A DNA stretch of 64,000 bases from Elysia chlorotica (Eukaryota > Mollusca > Gastropoda > Plakobranchidae): contig RQTK01000523.1 of the NCBI GenBank assembly GCA_003991915.1, positions 233,070 to 297,069 on the forward strand. Direction: 5' to 3'. This document shows positions 36,501 through 46,827 of this stretch, piece after piece (positions within the stretch are counted from its first letter, which is position 1; each line of letters opens with the position of its first letter). Under the pieces are notes generated by a model. It worked only from the letters and a program-made list of their open reading frames with translations, was not told the DNA's origin and did not search any database. A program made the position numbers and the translations under genes.

Positions 36501-39500
36501 TGCTCTTCTGAATTTGAAGCTCTACAGAAAAATTCTTAGAATACCATGGATAACACACAGACAGAGCCATGACATACTAACATGACAACAAACTAAACAA
36601 AAACAAAAAAACAAACAATTATTGGTTGTTAAATACCATCAAAGAGAGGAAATTAAAACAACAATTTCGAAAAACATTCTGGAAGTAAAATTAGGGGCAA
36701 GAAGAAAGTACAGACAGGCAAGATGCCAATTTTTGGCTATCAGAGAACCAATCTCTGTTTCAGATTTAAGTAAAATTTTTGACTTACTGAGATGTCATTC
36801 AATGTCAGTTCTGAGCCTGTTATGCTGGCTAAAGAAACACTGGCATAAGGATAAGATTTGGGAACATCCAAGGTACACACAATGCTTCTCTTGTTGATGA
36901 TAAGTTTCACAATACTCTCCTCTTCAATGAAATCGATGGCATGTCTGTAGAAAAAAACCCCCAATAGAATCTCATTATTAAAGACATTAAACCCTAGAAG
37001 TGTTTATGGCCGATTAAATTGGCCGTTAGATCGCTCGTGTAGTGTTACGGCTGATAAAGAGGTTTCATTTTATGGCTGACTAAAGCTTCTGTACCCTGCC
37101 TAATGAATCGAAACTATTCCTTTACGGATAAAGAGGAATTCCACATTCTTCCAGTGCTGTTGTGAATGCAGATAACAGCTGTTGTTAGCTCATACTTTGT
37201 TAACATGTTGACACTTGATTTTCTCTTGAAAGCCACAATCTCTAACAGTATCTGAACAAGAGCAGGTCCATCAGGAAGGAAATTAATTACTCGAGAGCAA
37301 GTTTTAGATGTCTTAAATGGTGAAAGTGATTGTCAGTGATGATAGTGATATTGAAGGTCAGGGGCCAGTAGTTAGATATATATTTAGAAATCTAGATCTA
37401 TACCTAGTGAGCCAGTGGCAAGAGCAATTGAAATAGAACTAGATAGAAATGGAGATGTAGATCTAGAACTAGGTGTAGATCTAATTGATGAAGAGACTTC
37501 AATAACCATGCCAGCTAAGTACCAAATCTACTTCTGCATGCTTTTTAGTATTACATGTCATTCTATGCAATGGTTAGAGGGAATACTAAGGGTCATTCTT
37601 GACGATTATGTTCACTTTTTCTGTTGCATGAATCTGCTACCGTTGGTTTATTCTTGGTGGAAGAGTATTAGACCTATACATTTCCTCAAAGGTGAATAAA
37701 TTGTCTACAACTTTTATTCTTATTATTTGGAGCTAAACATGTTGGTTTCCAAGTTATTTGATGGCTAAGTGGATATTTTTTTAGGATAGAAATCTGAACT
37801 TGGCCTTAAAAGGCCAAGCTCAAGGTCACAAAACACTTATATGGTACCAAAAAACGCTTAAAAATGTCTGCACCCTTTTAGCTTTCAAAAAATGTATAGG
37901 TTTTATGGTTTAGAAATTTTTTTTTCCCTCACAGTCCATTTTATAACCCCTATATATATATAAATTACCCAATATAGCCCAACACCACATACTAAATACT
38001 ATCGACACTTGTAGGGTTAAGGAACGCTTTTGGTTTTAATAGCTGAATAAAAGTAAATCATGCTGTAGTTTCATTAGAAATATTTAAGTTTTACTTTTAA
38101 TCAACAGAGATGATATTGGATAATCTTTATAAAAAAAAAGAGGGGACTTGACAAACCTGACATATGTATATATGAAATCCCCAGGTAAACCTCTACCAAT
38201 CTTAAAGATTTATATATTATAATGAGGTTGTGTCAAATCTGATTATTTTATGTGATAATCCAACCTTCTAAAACAGATAAGTAAGTATTTAATTTTCAAT
38301 CAAATTGAAAAAGAAACATCTATCTTCAACGCACTCAAACAAAAAATACAGTCCTAAGTCCAAATTCTTAAATTTTGGCGATAGATATATTCATTTTGGG
38401 CTTCAATGTATTTCATTTGAAGAATAGTACAGTCAGTAAGGAAAAAAATGTTGGGTTATAGAATGCACCTTTTTCTCAAGCAGGAAACTTCCGTATTAAG
38501 TGGGAGAGAGGAGGACCATATGTTTCTCAAACTGGAGATGAATTTTGGTAGATCTTTGTCTTGCTTCACATGCGCAATCAATTCCTTAACTTCCTCACCA
38601 CCCTGAAATGTCTTGATGTAAAAGAGAGAAAATGTCAGTAGTAGGAAAAGAAAATTCACCAAAGTTCATGATGAGAGAGACTCTTACCCATTGTTGTGAA
38701 ATATATCATTTAAAAATTGGACTTGAGTTTTCTAAAAAAAAAGAAAATTGTCTAACTTAAAATGCAAAATAAAGTACAGCAATGGCAACAAAATACCAGA
38801 ATCATATTAACACCACAGCAAAACTTTCTTGTATGGATTAAAACATATGTGAGGCAACTAGGGTGAATCATGCACAAGACGGTAAAAGGTTTTGAGCTAG
38901 AGCCTTCTAAACATTTAAAATTACTTTAATTATTTTGACCTTTTTTATTTTCATATTAAGTTGAATACCTCCAGTTCTAGAAATGATTTTCATTGAGTGC
39001 ATTTGAAGCTTTTTAACGCACTATGAACAACTCCAAAAGTCAAATTTTCGACTTGTACCTGATTCACCCTGGTTGCCTTACACATGTTTAATGTTTTACA
39101 GTACAAATGTAATAAAGATTGTTATTAATTAAATTAAGGCAAAAATTTGATTTTAAATAACTTGTCACTGCAGTTAAAAGATAGCAAAACGTAGGCAGAA
39201 ACACAATTAGGTTAAAACAGAATCGAAGGTATAATTTCTTTAAGTGCAATGTAGGTTATGTGAGGGCCTTAAGATTGAGGATTCAATAAATTTCTTTGTA
39301 AAGTGATACAGACCACATCATATAATGTTGATTCATGCACATATCACAAACAAAACATCTATTTCTTGTGACTTCATATTTTTGTTGTTTTCAGATAATT
39401 GAAGAAAAATGATGATTAAATCCTATCTTGATGGTTTGTTGGTTACTCAGGGCACTATAGCCTTTACCGTGTTGAGTGCAGTAAAAACAAACTCACTCAC

Positions 39501-42500
39501 TGTTGCTCAGCACTTGAGGCTATATTGTGGACTCAAGACTAACGTCTGCCAATGATGCAAACTGGATCATTATTTTTTAACTCAAACCTTTTCACGTACG
39601 GTACAGCGGTAAGGTATTGAATATCAATACATAACCATTAAGTGTATAATGACCTACCAACTATTTTTTAACTGAAAATCCGTAAATTTACGGAAAATTT
39701 ACATCACTGGTCTGCAAATTTCATGTGCTGCCACACAGAGACAGTGCTAGGATACCATGACTCCTGTTTCACCAACCAGTAGGGAACAAATAGGACAAAT
39801 GGACAAATGCATTTTTGACCAGTTATAAGTTTGGAACGCTCTACCACTTGTGCCAGTCAACCCCCTACCTTGGCGGTGCAAATGCAAATATTGCTGTTCT
39901 TTAGTTAAATAAAAACAAATTGAGTTTTAGTTTTATCTACGCCATAAGATGGATACTGATCTAAAAAAACATATTGATATGCTAATGACAATGTTAACAT
40001 TCAAAAGTAAAGTATAAGCCAAGCAAACTTAGTGCAGATATGTATCCACAAAAAACAAACCAACCTCCACATCAGAAATCTCCAAGCAGCCCTGATCGTT
40101 TACTTCAAATTTCAAATCTGCTGTGAACTTGCAGTCTTCTAAATCTTCATAGCCTTGCCCATCCAAATCAATACCGCTGATTAAATTCTCAGGCTGTAGC
40201 GTTATTCGCACTAGTTTATCATTGACAACGCAGCACTCCACACCTGACAGCATCTGCATATCATGTAGTTTCTGTTTCAAACTAAAACAAACACAGTGAA
40301 GCAATATTAATTTTCATTCACAGTATGATTCAAAGAACTTCAATGCAAGTTTAGCCCTAACATTTAAAATAGAAACAATTCAATATATTGCATCTAGTCG
40401 AGTGTTTCATGAGAAATTTTGAGGGGTTTAATTAACTTCAGCCAAGTAGTAGAGATTTCAAAAATTAGATTAAAAAAAAAAAAAAAATCCAAAACGTCAT
40501 CAAGCTCCTGATTCCAACAAGAAACACTACCTGAGCTCATAAAAAAAACTCTTACATAAAAAATACCAAAAAAAATAACACCCACAACAGAAACAAACAA
40601 GTTAATTGTAAAAACAATGTACATTTTTATAGAATTCAACATTAAAAAAAATAGTTTAAAAAGCTCTTATAATAGCAATAGGTAACGACTCCACTGACCC
40701 CTGGAGCTTATTTTTCTGATACAGGTGTTTTCTCTCCAGTTCCGACTCAGACTCTCGCAAATGCTGAAGAGATCTTTCCATACGTGATATTCTGTCTTTC
40801 AAGATGTCCTGCTCCGCCTGAGCTTTCACCAACAGCACATTTACTTTATCCAGCTTATTTTTCAGCTCACATTTATGAAGAGACTGATAAAGGAAAATTG
40901 AATAGAATTATGTTTACAATACAGTAAAGACACTTAAAAAGCAATGAATCATTTATTCTGATACAATTTCAGAAACACAATACAATTTAAGCAAGATGTG
41001 TTTTTTTCTCAATGGTAAAGGAAACAAGTTTTGGGCACTGATCATGACAAACTGTATTGAAATCTATAGTATTAGAAACAGAGAAATCTGAACAATCCTT
41101 ATCGTTTCCAAAGCAGATTTTTCTTCTTCTTGAAAGTAAAATATATTAGTAACATGGAAAAAGAATGATCTAAAAATAAAAAGCAAAACAAAACAAAAAA
41201 CTAAACAGATCAGTCACCAAAGAAGTTAACAGAAGATAGAACACTGAAAATAAATCAGTGATGACATTTTTGTGTTCAAAGACAACAATGAAATATCTGG
41301 CCAAACTAAGAGCGTTGAATAAGTTCTGCAACCCTCAGATAAGTTGCAAGTGAATGACCGAGTGTCTCATATTGTCCAGATATTTTCTGTTCACCAATTT
41401 TGAACACATTCTGTAAATAAGGCTTACCAATGAATTTATGTTAAGATCAATGCCTTCCAGCTCAGACTTCTGAAAAAACAAAAAGCAAAAAATGATTTGT
41501 GAGATAACCCTTGCCTTGTTAGGAACAATCTTGATAAAAGTTGTGACATGCTTTCTTGTAAACATTGATTACGAAGTAAATAAGGAATTATTTTAACTAG
41601 AAATTCTTTTACCTTATACTGTCAAAAAAGGAAGTAAATGCATGTACTTTTATTTCATAATATTTCTATATACATTTTGTTTGTCGCTATTGCTTTGTTT
41701 GCTGAAATGTTCTTAACGTTTTCTGTCTCCTAACCTTTTGCTTAACAACATATAGATTTTAATTTCCATTTCCTTACAAAAAATATGATTCAGTGAAGAA
41801 GTAATGACTGAATTTTATACTCGCCAATCCCAAAAATTTCCCTAAAACAAAGACAATGATCAAATGTAGTTATTTTTCATGTATAAAAAAGTATTTGAGA
41901 TAACAATGTATAAAAAAAGTAGATAGGTAATCGTAAATATATTCATACCTGCCAACTTTTCAGAATGCAAATACAGATATTTAGCGCGATGGTTAAATTT
42001 AGTCACTGCAAACCTAGTCCATGGTCTAGTTCATTAAGTTGAGTTACAATATCACTTTAACAGAAGCTTAACTATAACTTTAAAAAGTACACCATGAACT
42101 AATTTTATCTAATGACATTTGGTTTGTTTCGTTTTTTTAAATTTTCATCTACTGTGTCAGTAACACCATGTCAACAACATACAGTCCTTATAAATACATG
42201 CGCATAATATTTTCAAGACAATTGGCTAAAGAGCCTCTCACATTTGCAGTGATGTATGAAATTAGAATAGATACAGTCCAGTCCATCTATAACGGCACTT
42301 TTCCCATGCCTCCTTTTTCTCCTGTTATGACATCAGTAAAATTTCACTGGTTTAAAGGCAACCACAACCTCTCTTTCTGTTATAACGGCATCTTCAGTAG
42401 ACGGAGCTGATATAATCGGTTGAGATGGGAGATCTAAATCTAGATCTATGTTCCTGGTGACAAAGACAAGAGTGATAGGTATTGACGTAAACAAAGCCAC

Positions 42501-44938
42501 AGGATGGAAAGAAGCTGCTGAAATAACTCACATGGAGAAGCTACAGAAATATCTTCACACTTCTCTTACTTGTTGTAAGCATAATACCTTTGACTTAAGT
42601 TCACCGACTTTCTGCATAAGAGTGTCCAATTTACTCCTCCATGTATCAAGAACTGTGGAGGAGAAAACAATGAATGAAAAAAAAAAATTATTCAATGATG
42701 ATTGATAACAATCACTAACTCATCTTCCCAATATAATATATATTCATTTGAATAAGATTTAAATAAGAATGCATCTAGATATCTTTTGTTGAAATTGACA
42801 TAATTTTTTCCTTATTATAGCGTCGAAATTAAACAAACACAAATATGACTTTCTGTTAGAACAAACACACATACTCTCCAGTTAAAAAGTTAGAATACTT
42901 TTAATTAAGATTTAACTATCACAAAATAATTGTTAAGAAGCAAATTTAAATGACATCTTACCATCTGCGGCAACATTTATATCCTCCATCATCTTTTCCA
43001 ACCTTTTGTCTAGTAAAGATTTAATTTCAAGGCCAGTTGAGATCAGCTCATTTGCTTCTTTTTCTAAAAAAAAACAAAAGGAAACTAATCAATTATATAA
43101 GTCAAAGGCTGCTGGATCAGAAAAGTAAAGTATCAATTATACATTTTCACAAAATTCAATACAACAAAACAAAATGATTGAAATTACATGAATACTATTG
43201 TTGTATATGTATGTATAGGGCATGTTTTTAATGATTGCAAAATCTCTCAAAACATCAAATGCATACGCTATATGAAACATAGTAATGAAGCAGTTTATGT
43301 AACACAGATCTCACATTTCTATTCATAATTCAAAATAAAATGTAATTTTGATTCCAAAGCACTCTGTCATAGGAATTGCAAATGTTTTCCAAAAAATGAT
43401 TAAATAAAACGAGACAAAAAAAATCTCTTTAAAGTTTTTAGAGACAGCTATTGATTGAATAAAACGTGTTTTACTTTTAGTGAAGAAATGAAAACATGGG
43501 CACAGCACAAGATGCACCAAGACAGTCCAACAAGGAACATTACAAGGAGAGAGAAAGAGAGAAAGACAAAGAAGGAACTGGAAGGATGATATGGCAGAGT
43601 GGACAGGGAAAACGATAAATGAAATCTTGAAGAAAGTAGTACAAAGGCAAATTGGCAAGAACCAGTAGCCTGACGCAGTTGTGTCCCCTTGGTTGACCCA
43701 ACCATAGAAGATGTAAAAAAACATATTTCTCTATTTTTTTTTTATTGCTGCTGAATATTCAGAGTCCACAGTGAGAAGGTCACCAAATTTGCTTAGAAGT
43801 TAACCAATAAAGCCAACAATTGTCAATGTGTGATTGTAGAATTTCTTTCATATTAACATGTAGGCCTACACATTTTTCAAACAATGTTAGAACAAAATCC
43901 TGTACTGAGCAAATCTATTGAAGTCAAAGTAGTGTAAAGAGATATTATATATTGACACACCTGCATCTTTTGTGGATTTCCACTTTTGAGGATCTTTTTG
44001 AAGCTCATCCAGTATAAGTTTCTCTTCTACTGCTGCCAGGTATTGATTTCTTAAGTCTTCCTCTTTCTGAAAGAATCATAATAATATATGAATAAAAAAT
44101 GAATGCTTTCCTTTCACACAAAATTTTTCAGGAGGGGATTTAGGTTTGGCGGTTAACATCGCAATGTAAAACTCTTACTGACTGTAGACCCACAGGCGCC
44201 GTGAGTTGGCATGACAAAGAGATGGCAGAAGGAAAATTTCTCTGATCTTCTTACATGGCTGCAGCCTAGTCCACCGTTTGTATAGGTTCACAGGCTCGTG
44301 TATGTTCACCCCTCCCTCCGCTCGCCCACTCTTCTCACCCATCTGATCGCGTGTATTCAGTTACGCATAATGCTCCTATCAGTCTTAGATCACTATACTC
44401 ACCACACTGGAGAAGTGAAAAATAATGTGTTAACTTGAAATAAATTTTGAAACTTATAACCGCCTCTGCTAAAACGTGTTCTTACACTTTTTGCAAGGCC
44501 AAAGTGGGTGGGTAGCGTGTTAATTAAAAGGAAAGAATTATGCTTCATAGGGCGAGCGGGTTTCAAGATGGAGTGGGTTAGTAAGCGGAGACCACTGTAC
44601 CGGAAAGAAGAAAAGGGGGAGAGGGGTTAGAACTTGGTGTGAAGGATGTAGGTTCCGTTTGCATAAAAAAGGTTTATATATAAAACAGTGAAAGCTGTTT
44701 TCTGGATCACTTCAATAGATGTTAAGATGAATATTTTTTTTATTCTAAATTCTAAAAAACAAAAAAAACTCTTACAAAAAGGCTTTTCTAACTTCAACTG
44801 ATGATGATGCTCATAACTTTTACATAGATTCGTAATTCTATTAAAGGCATTATTGGTAGATACATTTTATTGAAACAATAGTTCTAACAGGATTATTGGT
44901 AGATACATTTTATTGAAACAATAGAGAGGGGAAAAGAG

Positions 44939-45015
<77 letters not shown>

Positions 45016-46827
45016 AGATTTTATTGAAACAATAGTTCTAACAGAGAGACATAACAAGAGAGGGGAGAGAAAGAGAGAGAGAGAGAGATTAAAAAGAAAA
45101 ACACCATTTGATATAGATTTCTATGTGCCATTTAATTTTCCACCCTACAGAAAACTTGTACACCTCTAGCATACTTACGATGAGCAAATCATGAAGTGTT
45201 TGTCCTAAGTTTTCTGGCACTGACAAAAAAGCATCATACTTAGAAATGGCATCAGCAACAGCAGATTCTCCTCTGAAATTGAAAAGAATACAGATAGGCT
45301 TTATTATATGAATCTAAACAATAGGATCACAAGTCTAAGGTGGCTAAATGATAGGAGGTCCTTGATTTTGTAAAAAATTGTTCTTGGTTTATTATATGAA
45401 TAATGAATCTAAACAATAGGATCACAAGCCTAAGGTGGCTAAATGATAGGAGGTCCTTGATTTTGTAAAAAATTGTTCTTGGTTGCGTCAGTGTCAGCGT
45501 AATAATGTGACTGGCCAAGAAATTATGGTAATCCTGCATTGCCTTTGTGCGGCACCACGTAAAAGTGTCTGACTCAGACATTATAAGTCTTAGGACATAG
45601 TGATACAGCCTACTTGCTGATGATTGAAGTTTAACGAATAAATTAAAGGAATCTGATTAAGAGGAAAAAAATGGTGAGCCATGCTTTGGTGTGAGGACGA
45701 TATAGTTAGCTATGAGTATACATAGCTCAAGCTAAGACCATTATAAATTCCTATTTAAATCAGAAAAACCAGAATACAGTGACTTGGAATTTTGATTCAA
45801 TTAACTCTACTTATTTTTTTAATGCCTGAATTAGTTTTTTCTTTGTATGTAGATTGTAAAATAGTCCTGACATGATCTAGTGATGGACTCTTAGATCGTT
45901 TGAGAAAAATTTTAATTAAAGATGTGTGTCTATTGAATACAATGAATTGCTATTCTAGCAGAAGCTGTAAAATTAACCATTCCACAAAATCTTTAGAACC
46001 TTATTGAAAAAGTAAAAAAAAAAAAGGCTGAGTCTACACCCACTGTTTCTATCCAAATTTTACTATATTGTGTTTTAAATATTGTAGCACATGCATTTCT
46101 CTAAAGTTATGGACACAAAAACGTATCACAGTAATTTTCTTTGACCCTGTTACGGCCTGTAAGTTTAAACAATCGTTCTTACTAATCTTAGAGTTAGACC
46201 TAAGAAATGTTTTAAAAGTGTGGGAGAGAGCTTTGATTTGAACAAAAACACTTTAAATAGCATAAAAGCAAAAATTTAAACAGAAAAGTGTAGATGGAGA
46301 TTTAAATTAGATCTAGTTTTATCGAGGCATAAAACACTAAATTTCTAGATCTAGATATACATACAATAAATGCTTTGACGTTCCCTAAAAACTAGCCTTA
46401 GAACAAGTTGCTCTGATCAATCATTTTTTTATTCAATGCAGTAAGTGAGTAACTAGATCTAGATCTATCCCAAGTATAAAAAGTTGATAAAATATGTACA
46501 CAGATTAAGGGTCAAACTTGACAACTTTGAATAATCAATCAGTTTGTTTATTTAGATCAAGACTAAAACTAGATTCTTCTAGATCTAGATCTACAGAGCT
46601 GGAAGACTATTCTTACATTGAGACTGGGCAATGCATTTGTGGTGAAATGGTAATATGTTTAATTATTAATAAACTCAGTGGCAAATAATTATAAATTCCT
46701 ATGCGTCAATCCTGTTGATAACTTTCGAAAGTAGGAATACTTTGCAATATGACCAAATACAATCATGGATAATTTGTTTGGTACCGTACCTTTCACCGAT
46801 GAGTGTTTCTATGTTTAGATCCTCCAT
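33554..46827 (-). CDS. Coiled-coil, double-RWD kinetochore-like protein (ZWINT/Sos7/Kre28 type), complete, 11 exons
   Basis: Exons in transcript order: 46827-46790, 45272-45179, 44066-43961, 43063-42962, 42652-42588, 41469-41428, 40883-40699, 40281-40065, 38602-38469, 36944-36788, 33628-33554. They total 1,215 nt and 404 aa; every junction is GT-AG and every phase closes. Residues about 35-212 are charged and heptad-like. About 213-320 look like a first RWD fold ending in a helix (VKELIAHVKQDKDLPKFISS). About 325-400 look like a second (FIEEESIVKLIINKRSIVC, LDVPKSYPYASVSL, TAWVNHLEILLG). Long coiled coil followed by tandem RWDs is known for KNL1 C-termini and for the Zwint-1/Sos7/Kre28 partner of KNL1; CENP-O and CENP-P also have tandem RWDs. 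The short length and the QKWKSTKDAEKEA segment favour ZWINT-like. The fold is inferred from the visible pattern, and orthology is unproven. Confidence 0.7.
34437..35352 (+). CDS. Two GC-rich exons of an unidentified gene, partial, nested in an intron
   Basis: Exon 34437-34644 (after TGTACCAG, before GTAAGT) and exon 34955-35352 (after TTTTCACAG, before GTGGGG) join in phase (1+2) to give 202 codons without a stop. GC content is far above the flanks and third positions are mostly G or C, so this is real coding sequence. Visible features: an IQ-like AAVILAHRCRRLAATR near the start; cysteine pairs in DLCPCS, CLCC and ERCDLC; a conserved-looking stretch around KLMHWENAVPIIFNVKN; an acidic Glu/Asn-rich linker; and a helical KLHIRDILEAGKTISTLML. 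I do not recognise the family. No start codon, terminal exon or polyadenylation signal fits nearby, so either the other exons are missed or this is a displaced gene fragment. It lies wholly inside the last intron (33629-36787) of the minus-strand gene. Confidence 0.6.
35403..35610 (+). mobile_element. MITE copy 2, truncated
   Basis: It shares TTTGACTTTTGGAGTTGTTC, a CATAGYGYGTTAWAAAGC block and a TTTAAATGTTTARARGSYTC block with the element at 38840-39095 read in reverse. Only one terminal repeat remnant (TTGAATCAGGCACAAGTT) is recognisable. It begins 51 bp after the second nested exon. Confidence 0.65.
36057..36134. repeat. 40-bp tandem duplication
   Basis: Unit 36057-36096 is repeated at 36097-36134 without mismatch over the shared 38 bp. 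It is intronic in the ZWINT-like gene. Confidence 0.95.
38840..39095. mobile_element. MITE with ~35-40 bp terminal inverted repeats
   Basis: The left end ACATATGTGAGGCAACTAGG then GTGAATCATGCACAAG mirrors the right end, reverse-complemented ACATGTGTAAGGCAACCAGG then GTGAATCAGGTACAAG. The element is about 235-255 bp and non-coding. It lies in the intron between exons 8 and 9 of the ZWINT-like gene. No clear target-site duplication beyond AT-rich flanks, so I do not assign a superfamily. Confidence 0.75.
39506..39868 (-). mobile_element. tRNA-SINE, interrupted
   Basis: SINE 3' body (GAGGCTATATTGTGGACTCA, AGACTAACGTCTGCCAATG) and 5' body (CATGTGCTGCCACACAGAGA, GATACCATGACTCCTGTTTC, CACCAACCAGTAGGGAAC) are separated by about 150 bp of unrelated DNA (about 39560-39708). 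A reversed tRNA-like head (GCTCTACCACTTGTGCCAGT) closes the copy. Confidence 0.7.
42285..42420. mobile_element. Possible pogo/Tigger-like remnant
   Basis: The words CTATAACGGCACTTTTCCCA and TGTTATAACGGCATCTTCAG, both built on TATAACGGC, are spaced about 80 bp apart and resemble pogo/Tigger sub-terminal repeats. No transposase is present. Intronic in the ZWINT-like gene. Confidence 0.3.
44140..44599 (+). mobile_element. TIR DNA transposon family, copy B (right half)
   Basis: It matches copy A from 16338 to its right end: ATCGCAATGTAAAACTCTTA, CCCACAGGCGCCGTGAGTTG, GCATGACAAAGAGATGGCAG, CTCCTATCAGTCTTAGATCA and the terminus AAGCGGAGACCACTG plus TA. The left half is missing. The end here (GTTAGTAAGCGGAGACCACT) is likely closer to the family consensus than copy A. 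Confidence 0.75.
44942..45012. repeat. (GA)n microsatellite
   Basis: About 35 GA units. Short flanking words (TTTTATTGAAACAATAG with AGTTCTAACAG) recur at 44863, 44908 and 45018, pointing to local slippage or tandem duplication around the tract. Confidence 0.95.
45300..45482. repeat. ~90-bp tandem duplication
   Basis: 45300-45387 and 45388-45482 are almost identical, differing by a short ATAATGA insertion and one substitution. They lie 28 bp upstream of exon 2 of the ZWINT-like gene on its own strand and are directly followed by a SINE fragment. Confidence 0.9.
45484..45605 (+). mobile_element. SINE body fragment
   Basis: GCGTCAGTGTCAGCGTAATA, then GGCACCACGTAAAAGTGTCT, follow the order of the family body in forward orientation. 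Head and tail are lost. Confidence 0.6.

Noticed and set aside
35400-36800. Search for further exons of the nested GC-rich gene downstream of 35352
   Set aside because: The sequence turns AT-rich and contains a MITE remnant and a 40-bp tandem repeat. The only exon there (36788-36944) is on the minus strand and belongs to the ZWINT-like gene.
37415-37699. A 94-codon plus-strand open frame rich in Glu/Asp at its start
   Set aside because: The acidic start comes from AGATCTAGAA-type repeat words and the rest shows no family pattern. It lies in an intron of the minus-strand gene.
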